A DNA stretch of 64,000 nt. It comes from Roseiarcus sp963770275. GTDB lineage: Bacteria > Pseudomonadota > Alphaproteobacteria > Rhizobiales > Beijerinckiaceae. The notes under the pieces are model-generated. The model was not told where the DNA came from and did not search any database. It saw only the letters and a program-made list of their open reading frames with translations. Of the stretch, positions 37,354-46,193 are shown in pieces; position 1 is the stretch's first letter, and every line of letters begins with the position of its first letter. Location of the stretch: assembly GCA_963770275.1 (NCBI GenBank), contig CAVYPD010000036.1, positions 56,863 to 120,862 on the forward strand, in the 5' to 3' direction. The translations under genes were made by a program, and so were the position numbers.

Positions 37354-38700
37354 ATGACCGCCGACGCCCGCCGCTGTCTGACCATCGTGCTCGCCGCCGG
37401 CGAGGGCGTGCGCATGCGCTCGGCCCGGCCCAAAGTCCTGCACGAGCTCGCGGGTCGCTCGATGCTCGCGCACGTCCTTTCTACCGTCCGTGAGGGCGCG
37501 ACGGGCGACGTCGCGGTCGTCGTCGGACCGAACGGTGACGGGGTCGCAGCGGACGCTTTGAAAGCCGCGCCGGAGGCGAAAATTGCCGTCCAGCGTGAGC
37601 GCCATGGCACCGCCGACGCAGTTCTGGCGGCGCGCGATCAGATCGAGCGCGGTTATGACGACATTCTCGTCCTCTATGCCGACACTCCGCTGATCGAGGC
37701 CTCGACACTGGCGGCGATGCGGGCGGCACTGGCCTCGGGCGCGGACGTCGTGGCCCTTGGCTTCGAGGCGGCTGATCCCACCGGCTACGGCCGCCTCATC
37801 GAGCGCGACGGACGCTTGATCGCAATCCGGGAGCATAAGGATGCGAGCGCCGAAGAGCGCGCTTCACGCTTGTGCAACGCCGGGCCGATCGCCTTCAGCG
37901 GCGCGGAAGCGCTGAGCCTTCTCGACTCGGTCAAGCCGACAAACGCGCAGAACGAATATTACCTCACCGACATCGTCGAAATCGCCAACGCCCGGGGCCT
38001 CATAGCTACGGCGCTGGTCGCAAAAGAAAAGGAGGTCACGGGCGTCAACGATCGGGCGCAGCTTGCCGCCGCCGAGGCGGCGCTACAGGATCGGCTGCGC
38101 CGGCGCGCCATGGCCGCGGGCGCAACGCTGACCGCTCCCGAGACCGTGTTCCTTTCGTTTGACACGACGATTGGTCGCGATGTCCTGATCGAACCCAATG
38201 TCGTGATCGGGCCCGGATGCAGCATCGAGGATGGCGCGGTCATCCGCGCCTTCTCCCATCTCGAGGGCGCACGCGTCGCGGGCGGCGCGATCGTCGGGCC
38301 GTTCGCACGGCTGAGGCCGGGCGCGGACATTGGCGCCAACGCCAAAATTGGCAATTTCGTTGAGATCAAGCAGTCGACGATCGAGGAGGGCGCCAAGGTC
38401 AACCATTTGACCTACATCGGCGACGCGCGGGTTGGCGCCAAGGCGAACATCGGCGCTGGAACAATCATCTGCAATTATGACGGGTTCGCCAAGCACAGGA
38501 CCGATATCGGCGTCGGCGCCTTCGTCGGCTCGAACTCTGCCCTCGTCGCGCCAGTCACGATCGGCGACGGCGCCTATATCGGCTCTGGCTCGGTGATCAC
38601 CAAGTCGGTCGAGGCCGACGCGCTCGCAGTCGCGCGCGGTCGCCAAGCGGTCATACCCGGGTGGGGGAGGGCGTTCCGGGAGCGGCACAAGAAAGGGTGA
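37354..38700 (+). CDS. glmU: Bifunctional N-acetylglucosamine-1-phosphate uridyltransferase / glucosamine-1-phosphate acetyltransferase
   Basis: Intact, 448 residues. N-terminal pyrophosphorylase domain with LAAGEGVRMRSARPKVLHEL (nucleotide-binding), LYADTPLI and NEYYLTDIVE. The C-terminal left-handed beta-helix has LRPGADIGANAKIGNFVEIK and NYDGFAKHRTDIG. GlmU (EC 2.7.7.23 and 2.3.1.157) makes UDP-GlcNAc for peptidoglycan and lipid A, which fits the lpx genes further right. I use the ATG at 37354 (MTADARRCLTIVLAAGEG), because the upstream extension has no similarity. The gene usually downstream, glmS, is absent here. Confidence 0.93.
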   Translation: MTADARRCLTIVLAAGEGVRMRSARPKVLHELAGRSMLAHVLSTVREGATGDVAVVVGPNGDGVAADALKAAPEAKIAVQRERHGTADAVLAARDQIERGYDDILVLYADTPLIEASTLAAMRAALASGADVVALGFEAADPTGYGRLIERDGRLIAIREHKDASAEERASRLCNAGPIAFSGAEALSLLDSVKPTNAQNEYYLTDIVEIANARGLIATALVAKEKEVTGVNDRAQLAAAEAALQDRLRRRAMAAGATLTAPETVFLSFDTTIGRDVLIEPNVVIGPGCSIEDGAVIRAFSHLEGARVAGGAIVGPFARLRPGADIGANAKIGNFVEIKQSTIEEGAKVNHLTYIGDARVGAKANIGAGTIICNYDGFAKHRTDIGVGAFVGSNSALVAPVTIGDGAYIGSGSVITKSVEADALAVARGRQAVIPGWGRAFRERHKKG

Positions 38701-38855
38701 CGCGCGTTAGAAGCGGCGCTTGATTGTTTTGGATCACCTTCTCGTCAACTGACGTTGACGATCGGACAATGGCGTCCAACTGAAGGGATAGTCACTTTTA
38801 TTGATTTTTGCCGGCGCCATCGGAGGCGATGGTCTTCTTTTCGTGGACAATAGTC

Positions 38856-39713
38856 ATGTCTCGCTGGACTTTGCGCATTCTTGCACCTTGGCGCTCATGG
38901 CGCCTTTAGCCGGCAGCGCCGAGGCGGGCGTCGGCGATAGCAGCGGCAGCGCTTTGTCCTCTTTCGGACGTTTATCGCCGGTGCAAACAGTTCAGTACGG
39001 TGGGGATTGCTGGTACGACAACGGCTCGAACGGCCCCGGCTATTATCCGTGTGGCGATGAGTGGAACAGTGGTCTTGGTGGGGCCGGCTCTGTCGGACCC
39101 ATCATTGCGCCTGCGATCCGGCGCCATCATCGCCACGGCGTCTTCGTTGCGCATCCCAAGGTGCTGAACCCCGTCTATCCCGGCGCGCCGTCCCGGCGCC
39201 TAGGCGCCGGCGTCCCGGCCCCCGATCTGCGCGGCGGTGTGGTTGCTCCGGCCTTGGCGGTGGTCCACGGTTTCGTCAACTTGGCGCAGCCGGCGTTCAT
39301 ACGTCGCCCGGTGTCCACGCCGGCGCTGCGACGGTCTCCCGCGGGTTTGCCGGCGGCGGATTCCATGGCGGCCTTGGCGGCGGCAATTTTACATCAGTTT
39401 CACGGCTCCGGAGTTCCGCACATCGGCGCGCCTGTCTCGCCGGGCTTTGCTGGCGGCGGCGGTTTGCATGGGCTTGGCGGGGCCACAGCGAGTCCGCATC
39501 GGCGCGCCTGCCTCTCCAAGTTTTGCGGGCGTCGGGACCTTTCATGCCGGCGGCGGGATGGGAGCCCCACACATCGGCGCGCCAGCCTTGCCAGGTTTTG
39601 CGGGTGGCGGGTTTCATGGCGTTGGAGGGGGCGGAGCTTTCCGGGCGGCGGCGCGGCGCTCGGACTGGGCGGCATCGGGCATCGTTGAACGCGAGCGGCG
39701 CAGCCGTCAGTAG
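38856..39713 (+). CDS. Secreted glycine-rich repeat protein, several frame breaks
   Basis: ATG 38856 starts MSRWTLRILA, and after one missing base TLALMAPLAGSAEAG completes a signal peptide. The mature part is low-complexity: a Cys pair (YGGDCWYDNGSNGPGYYPCG), a His/Arg patch, and a C-terminal region with three copies of a unit like PHIGAPALPGFAGGGFHG (from about 39415 to 39640, about 75-95 bases apart). At least three frame changes are needed. No family recognised. It is probably an exported structural or surface protein. The end overlaps the tail of a convergent cytochrome remnant. Confidence 0.55.
39415..39640 (+). repeat. Three imperfect tandem coding repeats
   Basis: The block CATCGGCGCGCC followed by a variable 'Ala/Val-Ser/Leu-Pro' codon set and TTTGCNGG occurs near 39420, 39497 and 39573. 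Each copy encodes HIGAP(V/A)(S/L)P(G/S)FAG. Divergence between copies is mainly at third positions, as expected for a selected protein repeat. Confidence 0.6.
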
Positions 39714-40019
39714 GTCTTGAGGTAGTCCAGCTGGGCCATGCGATGGGCTCAGACAGCTCCGTGCCCATAGGTGTCCGCCATTTCCGTCGCCGGTCTCGCT
39801 GGTGTGGACGAGACAGTACTGCGACTGCAGGTTATGATGACGACGAAGCCGAGCTTCACCGGGTCATAGTCGCGCGCCAAGCGCAAACGTCTTGGGCCGC
39901 TGATCCGGGGGAAGCAGCAGTTGGTCTAACGTCGGGACCGATCCGTTGTGCAGGTAAGGCGAGGCCGACGAGGGCCGCGAGCGCGTAGAGCAAAATGGGC
40001 ACGAGCCAATGGCCTCCTC
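39707..40019 (-). pseudogene. C-terminal remnant of a RoxA-like di-heme cytochrome
   Basis: Read with several frame changes, the minus strand gives PYLHNGSVPTLDQLLLPPDQ, RPKTFALGARDYDPVKLGF, HTSETGDGNGGH and GTELSEP..AMAQLDYLKTY, ending at TGA 39707-39709. This is the conserved C-terminal end of di-heme cytochrome c peroxidase-like proteins of the RoxA group. Only about 100 residues are present; both CxxCH motifs and the whole N-terminal part are missing, and oleate hydratase begins directly upstream. It is therefore a deletion remnant, or an unusual fusion partner after a lost region. Two or three of the frame changes may be sequence errors. Confidence 0.5.
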
Positions 40020-41598
40020 CTAGACCGGCGTCAGACCTAGAAACACCGTCGTAGCCGACCACACGCCGTTCGGATCGTACTGTCCCTGATAGACGGCCGG
40101 CGGCGGCGGCCCGCGCTTGATCAGGCGATGAACCGCCTCCCACGCCGTGCGGGTGGAGTATTCGAACGTGAACGCGATGTCCCTCTCAAGTTCGACGTAC
40201 TGGCCAAGAAGCCCGAGATTGGTCACGCCCTCTGGAACGACAGGCGGCCTGTCGCCACTCCTGCGCGGCAGCCAGATGTTGTTCACGTAGGGCATGTTGC
40301 AGGGAATGCAGATCGATGACTGCATGATCTCGGTCGAGGTCGCGAAGCCCAGGTGCTGCAGCAATTCCGTCAGGATCTCCTCGCCGGTGCATTGATACAT
40401 GGGTTTGTCCACGAATTTGCCTGCGTTCTCGGGATGGAGCCCATAGCCCCACCAGACCGACGTGCCCGGCGGCTGACTGAGGACTTCCGGCTGGTCGAAG
40501 ATCGACAGCGAGATGACCCAGGGCAAGTCCTTCAAGGTGAGAAGGCCGCCGCTTCCCGCGCCGCTGTGAGTCAGCTTGGTGATCTCGTCGAGGAATTCCT
40601 TGCCGGTCGTGGTGACCGTGAACGTCACCCAGCGCGAATCGGCGATCCGGGGGTCGCCGAAGAACACATCCGGATTGCCGAAGCCCTTGTGCCTCTCGGC
40701 CAGGGTCTTCCACAACGCCCATGAGCGACCGGGATGCGGCGGCGGCGGGGGCGGCGCGTCCATCGTTCCCGCCGAGAGGTCGGCGGCCTGCGACCCGGTG
40801 GTCACGAACACGATGTCGTCGGGCGCGACGTCGACCGAGGTTGCAGCGCCTTCGCGTTCGTATTTGAGCCGATTGGCGGTCATGCGGCCAGACGACTCGG
40901 CGAACCCGATCTCGCTGACGAAGGCGCCCTTCACGAAAGTTCACCTGCTTGCCTTCGAGCCAGGCGACCAGCGGTTTGACGAAGGCTTCGTGCTGGTTGA
41001 ATTGCGAGCGAAAAACATGCGCCATGGTCGAGAGATCGGGGAACAGATAGACGAAGCGGTTCAGGTAGCGCCGGAACTCGATGACGCTGTGCTGCGGCAG
41101 CGAACCCATCAGCGTCGACCAGAGCAGCCAAAACTTCCGTCTCGAAGAATCGTGGAGAGAACGAGTCCTTGATGAGCTGACCGTCCAATGACGATTCGGG
41201 CGTGAGCGAGAGCTTCGCGAGGGTGAAGCCGTCGCCAAGGGTCAGCCCGTACCGAGCGGGCCATGCACGCGGCGAAGGTCGCGATCGACGATGTGCGTCT
41301 GGTCGTCGAACGGGTGCTCGTGATTGAAAGTGAGGAATTGCTCCGCGACAGTGATGTTGGGGTAGCCTAGGGTGGGGATCGTCCCGAGCAGATCCAAAGC
41401 GCAGCGGAATTCCTTGTCGAAGATGGAGCCGGGCAGGTTGTAGCCGTGCTCCGCATCGCCATCCAAAAAGAACCCGCCGCCGAGCTTGTCCTCCGCCTCG
41501 TAGATCGTGATGTCCGGGCCGGGCACGTTGGCGTTCCGGATGAGCAACGCCGCCGCCGCCAGTCCGGCAAATCCGCCGCCAACGATATGCGCCTTCAT
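40020..41598 (-). CDS. Oleate hydratase, three frame breaks
   Basis: About 525 residues when repaired, slightly short of the usual 550-650. The FAD-binding start MKAHIVGGGFAGLAAAALLI with IYEAEDKLGGGF matches the myosin-cross-reactive-antigen/oleate hydratase family (EC 4.2.1.53), which adds water to the double bond of oleate to give 10-hydroxystearate. Later landmarks are FWLLWSTLMGSLPQHSVIEF, DIVFVTTGSQAADLS and CIPCNMPYVNNIWLPR. Breaks: one missing base near 41258, one extra near 41145, one extra near 40938. GGAGGG precedes the ATG at 41596-41598. The enzyme may detoxify free fatty acids at the membrane. Confidence 0.85.
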
Positions 41599-41863
41599 CC
41601 GTCCCTCCGTCCGCACCCGCGAACTCTGCGCCTGTCGTTGGCCCCAGCTCAAGCGCCAAGCTTTAGCCCCGTGATTTTAAGCGCTATGCGGATAGCGCAG
41701 AGGGGACAGTGATCGCGGTCACACAACATCAGAGTTGTGGGGATAGGGAGCTCAGGCGAACCCAGGATTGTGAGGCCGCAGATGTTCGCAGGACAATGGG
41801 GGTTATTACCTATTGCGCTTCAGAGCATTGCGGGATGCAGCGAGGCGCCGCTGGCGCCTCGCT

Positions 41864-42735
41864 TCACGCCGGATCGAGCAGCGCAAACACGCTGACGAGC
41901 GCGATGACGACGCAGCCGAGCGCGACTTCTGCCGCGCTGGTCGCGCGTAAGGTCGCGAGCGCATTTGCGCTCGTCTTGAGTCGCGGAGCGAGAACAAAGC
42001 GATTGAAGAGCGCGAGCAAGATCATGATCGCGACGATGACGAGTTTTGCGATCAGTAGCGCGCGGTAGGGCGTCGTCGGCGGGATCGGGGGGTGATGAGA
42101 CGTCAACGCGATGTTGACGACGCCGGTGAGAACGATCGCCGCGACGATGAGTTGGCCCCAGAAGGAAAAGCCGGCCATCGCCCGCACCGCGTCTTTGCGC
42201 AGATCGTCGCGCTGATAGGCGCGAAGGCACATCGCGAACGGAACGAGGCCGCCGATCCACGCGCCCGCCGCCATGAGATGGACGGCGTGGTTGGCGCGAT
42301 GCAGGACGCCCTCGGCGCCGGTCTGCATCGCGGCATGGCCGACGAGGCCGAGGCTCGCCAGCAGCGCCGCCGACACGAGCGACGTCGCCGCCCATCGGGC
42401 GCGCGGGCCGAAGGCGACGACAGCGACCAGCGCCGCCGCGAGAACGAGATGCGACGCCCAAGCATGGCCGAAGGCGGTGTCGGTGAGCACCGCGCCGATC
42501 GCTCGGGATCGACAGCGGCGCTCCAGTCGTCGGCCATCGAGGCGGACTCGAGCGCAAGCCACGCAATCGCGGTGATGAGCGCGACGAGGCTGGCGATCAG
42601 CGCGAGGCGGCGCACGACCGGCGACAGCGCAAGCCTCAGCCGTTCCGGCGCATAGGCCCAAAGATAGGCGCTCATGCCGAACGCCAGCATCGCCGCCAGG
42701 AAATGGGCGAAGCGGCAGAGCGCGAGCGCGGTCAT
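41864..42735 (-). CDS. copD: CopD family copper-resistance membrane protein, frame interrupted once
   Basis: About 290 residues, eight predicted membrane spans. N-terminal half: RFAHFLAAMLAFGMSAYLW; C-terminal CopD domain: HAWASHLVLAAALVAVVAFG, GHAAMQTGAEGVLHRANHAV with conserved His/Met, and GVVNIALTSHH. The break near 42500 is one missing base. CopD moves copper across the inner membrane together with periplasmic CopC. It is the last gene of the copper cluster. The start ATG 42735 avoids overlap with the PCu(A)C gene; a GTG at 42771 is also possible. Confidence 0.8.
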
Positions 42736-42778
42736 GGGCGCGCCGATCAGTTCGCTCGCGACCGCTCGCACGCGGCCG

Positions 42779-43271
42779 TCACATCTTCATGCCCTTCATG
42801 GCGCCGCCGGTCGCGCCCGCTGCCCGAAGCGCCGATGCCCATCACGTTGAACTCGACTTCGACCGCGCCGGCATGTTCGAAATTGAGCGTCGCTTTGACG
42901 CTCTCGCCCTTGGTCAAGGGATGGGTCAGATGCGTGAACATCAGGTGGTAGCCGCCGGGCGAGAACCCGACCGAACCATTGGCCGGAATGTTCAGCCCGT
43001 CCTTGAGTTCGCGCATCTGCGACACGCCGTTCTCGGACGACATCTGATGGATTTCGACGGTGCCGAAATCCGCCGTGCCTCCGGTCAGCCGATCGGGCGC
43101 GGCGCCTTTGTTTTGGATCGTCAGATAGCCGCTGCCGACCTCGGCCCCTTTCGGGGTCGCGCGCGCCCAAGGTTTTTCGACCACGATGTCGCCGGCCTTG
43201 AACTCCTGCGCCAGCGCCGGCGCGGCGCTGAGGGCGAGAGCCAGCGCCAGGGTGAAAAGAGAATGTTTCAT
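42779..43271 (-). CDS. Periplasmic copper chaperone PCu(A)C, frame interrupted once near the end
   Basis: About 163 residues. A signal peptide (MKHSLFTLALALALSAAPALAQ) leads into the copper-site residues: EIHQMSSENGVSQM and, 20 residues later, GGYHLMFTHL, the H(M)x10Mx21HxM pattern of PCu(A)C. The last part switches frame near 42825. Removing one G gives GATGGAMKGMKM ending at TGA 42779-42781, a Met-rich tail that may also bind copper. PCu(A)C delivers Cu(I) to cytochrome oxidase Cu sites in the periplasm. Confidence 0.85.
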
Positions 43272-43319
43272 GGTCGTCCTTTCGTTGCCGCCAGCCGTCT
43301 GAGGCAGCCGGTCATGGCT

Positions 43320-43677
43320 TCACGGTGAATTCGAACGTTCCCTGGGTGTGATGCGTGTCGACCGACACGGCCTGCCAGTGCACTTTGTAAACGCCGGCGG
43401 ACAGGGGTTTGGAGATCGGCACGATCAGCACAGCCTGATTGCCCGGACTCCGTTTTCGCCGCCCCGAGAGGCACGGCGCCGCCGGGCCCGGTCACCGAAA
43501 CTTTCGAGAATTTCGGCTCGACGCCCTCGCTGAACTCGAGCCGGATTTCGCTCGCCGAGGCGACCGTGCCGCCGACGGCCGGCGTCGCCTTCTCGAGCTG
43601 GGCGTGGGCAAAGGCGCGGTCGTCGCGCAGACCAACGCGAGCGCAAGCGGCGAAGTCGTGATCGAAATGCGTGTCAT
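43320..43677 (-). CDS. copC: Copper-resistance protein CopC, two frame breaks
   Basis: About 118 residues. MTRISITTSPLALALVCATTA is a signal peptide followed (after one missing base near 43610) by AFAHAQLEKATPAVGGTVAS, where the mature N-terminal His after the signal is the Cu(II) ligand of CopC. Then come LEFSEGVEPKFSKVSVTGPG and, after one extra base near 43460, NQAVLIVPISKPLSAGVYKV and VDTHHTQGTFEF. CopC binds copper in the periplasm and works with CopD. Its ATG overlaps the stop of the preceding gene (TAATG), so translation is coupled. Confidence 0.85.
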
Positions 43678-44623
43678 TATCGAGCTCCTGTGAACATGGG
43701 CAGGGTTTGCGAGAAGATTGGTTTGCCGATGCGAGTCGGGGAAGATATCGTCGAGGAAGAGATCGAGGCTGGCCACCACGCCGGCGCCGTGACCGCTCGC
43801 TCCATTGACCGGGATCACGGCTTCGACGGCGAGCTGCCATTTGTCCGCCATGTAGACGACGCCGGGTTGGATCGTTCCGGTCGTCCCCCAGGTCCCGTCC
43901 TCGGCGTTGGCGGTCGGCGTGGAGAAGGCGAATTCGACGGTCGGAATGAGATGCTTCAGGAAGGTCGTTGTCGATCTCGCCGACATGCGAATTGTAAGTA
44001 GGGCAGGCTGTATTGCAGCGTGAAGCCCCAGTTGAACGTCGTCGCGAACATTGTCGTCGCCCCACATCGCCTGTCCCGGCGTCGTCGTGCTGAGTTCCGC
44101 CGGTGATCGCGAACGGCCGCAGGTAGTTCATGCTTGTCGGCAGAGCGCCGAAGCCCAGGCCGACGTCGAGCACCGGCGAATACATGTTCGGTGCACCGAT
44201 CTGCGCGCCGGTCGCGCTGCCGCCCCAGCTCACGTCGAAGCCCACCGAGGCCATGAACTCGAGCTGAGGAATGCACAGGAACTGATATTTCAGCTTCGGT
44301 GTCGAGCGGCGTCCCAGCCGAAGCCGCCGTGCGTGCAGCCAGGTCGGGCCGACGCCGACCGAGAGCGCGAGGTTGGGAAAGATCGTCTTCGCCCAGTTCG
44401 CCGCGAGTCGAGTTCCCCGGACGCCGTCCGAGTTCTGTCGGCAGCCAGCTGACGGCGGGCAGGGTGAGCTCGTCGGTGACGCCGGGATCGTCGATGGCCA
44501 GCGTCGCGGGAAAGATGCGGTCGCCGCAGACGGCGTGAGGATAGGCGGGCGTGAGCCACAGCGGCTACGACCGCGCCGCGCAAGCGCGCCCGCGGCTCGG
44601 ACGGATTCGGAGGATTGAGACAT
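43677..44623 (-). CDS. Putative outer-membrane or exported protein of the copper cluster, several frame breaks
   Basis: About 310 residues when the frames are joined. The N-terminus (ATG 44621-44623) is signal-like, then PHAVCGDRIFPATLAIDDPG (a CG motif), LPNLALSVGVGPTWLHA-type beta-strand sequence, PQLEFMASVGFDVSWGGS, TTFNWGFTLQYSLPYL, IPTVEFAFSTPTANAEDGTW and GVVYMADKWQLAVEAVIPVN. It ends MFTGAR at TAA 43677-43679, one base inside the CopC start. Alternating strands with many Gly/aromatic residues suggest a beta-barrel. I recognise the type (copper-cluster barrel, cf. MetA-like channels) but no named family. At least four single-base changes are needed. Confidence 0.5.
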
Positions 44624-44688
44624 GAAAGGAAGACCTCGAGTCTGAAGGAATGCGAACGCGCGCCAGAAGGCGCGCGGGCGAATGACCG

Positions 44689-45136
44689 TCAGACTGCGAG
44701 GGGAGGGGCCCGGGCGGGATTTGGCTGGGCGGGATAGGCGGGAAGAACGTCCTGGCCAGGCGGCGCGCGGATCGCATGCGCCTCGCTTTCAAGCCGGCCG
44801 GGCAAGACCGGCAGGTCTGGCGCGACAAACGCTACAGCCTGAGCGGCGAAGCGGCAGAGCGGACACTGATCGCAGCAATGGCCGGACGGGTTATGCTTGG
44901 CCGGGCGCCTTGTCGTCGTTGACCTGGACGCAGAGCTGGGCGGTGTCGCCAAAGAGCGCCTTAAGCTCGGCGGCGATCGCCGCGTCATCGGCGCCGGCGA
45001 AAGCGGGCGCGGCAAACGCAGGCGGCGTCGCGGCGGCGAAAAGCTGAACGATGAGCGAAAGCGCGACGACAAATGCGGCCAGCTGTGACCGGAACGGCGT
45101 CAGGCGGCGCTTTGTCGCGCCGCTGCCTAAGCGCAA
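44689..45136 (-). CDS. DUF2946 family protein, frame interrupted once
   Basis: About 148 residues. A signal or membrane segment (RSQLAAFVVALSLIVQLFAA) is followed by DDAAIAAELKALFGDTAQLC and, after one extra base near 44905, GQHNPSGHCCDQCPLCRFAA. The Cys-rich motif and the hydrophobic N-terminus match DUF2946 proteins, which often accompany copper/heme transport genes. The start is uncertain: a TTG at 45134-45136 is the best nearby candidate, and an in-frame GTG at 45241 would add a poorly conserved leader. It probably leads the copper cluster on the minus strand. Confidence 0.65.
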
Positions 45137-45364
45137 ATGTCCGGCGCCCGAGGCCCACCAAAACACCCTCCGATGCCCTATTCGGTAGCCGAACGCGTCG
45201 CGAGAAGGCAATTCGGGCGCCGGCCGTGGCCGCGAGCGCACTCGAGGGCGTCAACCGCTCGCGCTGAATAAGCTAAAGTGGCGCGCGAGTGCGACGCGCC
45301 AGCGTTGGAACGATCGGACGCTTCGCGGGTTCAGCACCCGCGAGCCAAGGCAGGAGGGCCTTTC

Positions 45365-45799
45365 ATGCGCAAAATCGACGAAAGCGAACGTCCGATGCCG
45401 GAGATCGATCTGGCGAAAGTGTGTTTCATCATTGAAAAATCGCGCGAATATCTCGGCGAGGACGTCGGCGTCGAGGCGGACGACTCGAACCCCGCCGACG
45501 ACGACGAGCGGGTCATGCTGACCGAGACGGCGGGTCCTTCGATCCGCCGCGAACTGATCGAATTCATCAAGGATCTCGACGTCGACGAGGCGGCGGCGGT
45601 CGTCGCGCTCGCCTGGATCGGGCGGGACGACTTCCAGCCGGAGGAGTGGAAAATCGCCGTCGCGCAGGCGAAGGAGCGGGCCGAGGGCCCGACCTGGAAA
45701 TACCTCCTCGAGATGGAGCTCTTGCCCGACTACCTCGAGGACGCGCTTTCCGCCTTCGGCCGTTCCTGCGAGGGCCTCGGATCCGCGGACGAAGGGTGA
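45365..45799 (+). CDS. DUF3775 domain-containing protein
   Basis: Intact 144-residue soluble protein. It has IDLAKVCFIIEKSREYLGED, a strongly acidic middle (EADDSNPADDDERVML), and IEFIKDLDVDEAAAVVALAW with the tail DYLEDALSAFGRSC. This is the DUF3775 layout found in Hyphomicrobiales. Function unknown. The upstream ATG at 45365 follows an AGGAGGG box. The gene stands alone between the copper cluster and a 390-base gap. Confidence 0.8.
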   Translation: MRKIDESERPMPEIDLAKVCFIIEKSREYLGEDVGVEADDSNPADDDERVMLTETAGPSIRRELIEFIKDLDVDEAAAVVALAWIGRDDFQPEEWKIAVAQAKERAEGPTWKYLLEMELLPDYLEDALSAFGRSCEGLGSADEG

Positions 45800-46193
45800 A
45801 GCGTCCCGGCCGCGAATGGACGGACGCAATGTCTTCCCAAAAAGAGAAATCCATGCTATATATGTTTCTGCTCGATCCTCTTCACAAAACCGAGGCGGCC
45901 GGCGCTGGGCGGAGAGACAGAGACGAGGGATTGGCGCGAGGCGAGTCGCAGACGGCGGGAAACGGGAGAAATTTTTTATTTGAATCGCTCGTAACCCATT
46001 GAAAAGTCCCGATTCGGAAAAATAAACGCTAGTAAACGCTAGCTATTTTACTAGCGTTTATTCGCTAGCGTTTATTGGCGTTTATTGGCTCTTATCGAGC
46101 TGCTCGAAGGCGCGCACGCGCCCGCTTGGCATTCGTCTTGCAACCGCACAGGCGAGTCGCCATCCTGTCGATGCGCAACGCGCTGAGATCCCC
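45800..46193. other. Intergenic region with repeat-palindrome
   Basis: No gene is supported. The left part is ordinary GC-rich sequence with a TATATATG at about 45856 that could be part of a promoter. The right part (45971-46090) is much more AT-rich than the genome and contains the palindrome and tandem repeats described separately. The next gene (DUF502) starts at GTG 46194. Confidence 0.5.
46021..46088. repeat. Perfect 16-bp inverted repeat plus tandem GCGTTTATT units
   Basis: AATAAACGCTAGTAAA at 46021-46036 and TTTACTAGCGTTTATT at 46047-46062 are exact complements around CGCTAGCTAT, which itself holds GCTAGC. To the right the unit GCGTTTATT recurs twice more (46068-46076 and 46078-46086), so it appears three times in 33 bases on one strand. 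The left arm holds the matching AATAAACGC and a second AAACGC. The stem could form a strong cruciform or hairpin, or be a multi-site binding element. Confidence 0.8.

Noticed and set aside
39743..39988. A plus-strand frame of 81 codons after the repeat protein
   Set aside because: It lies opposite the cytochrome remnant, whose conserved residues are clear; no similarity of its own.
43348..43693. Plus-strand frames over copC
   Set aside because: Antisense to copC, which shows a signal peptide and the copper-ligand His; the plus frames have no features.
46021..46088. CRISPR array or phage attachment site
   Set aside because: Repeat units are only about 9 bases and overlap a palindrome; there are no spacers of regular size, no integrase and no tRNA nearby.
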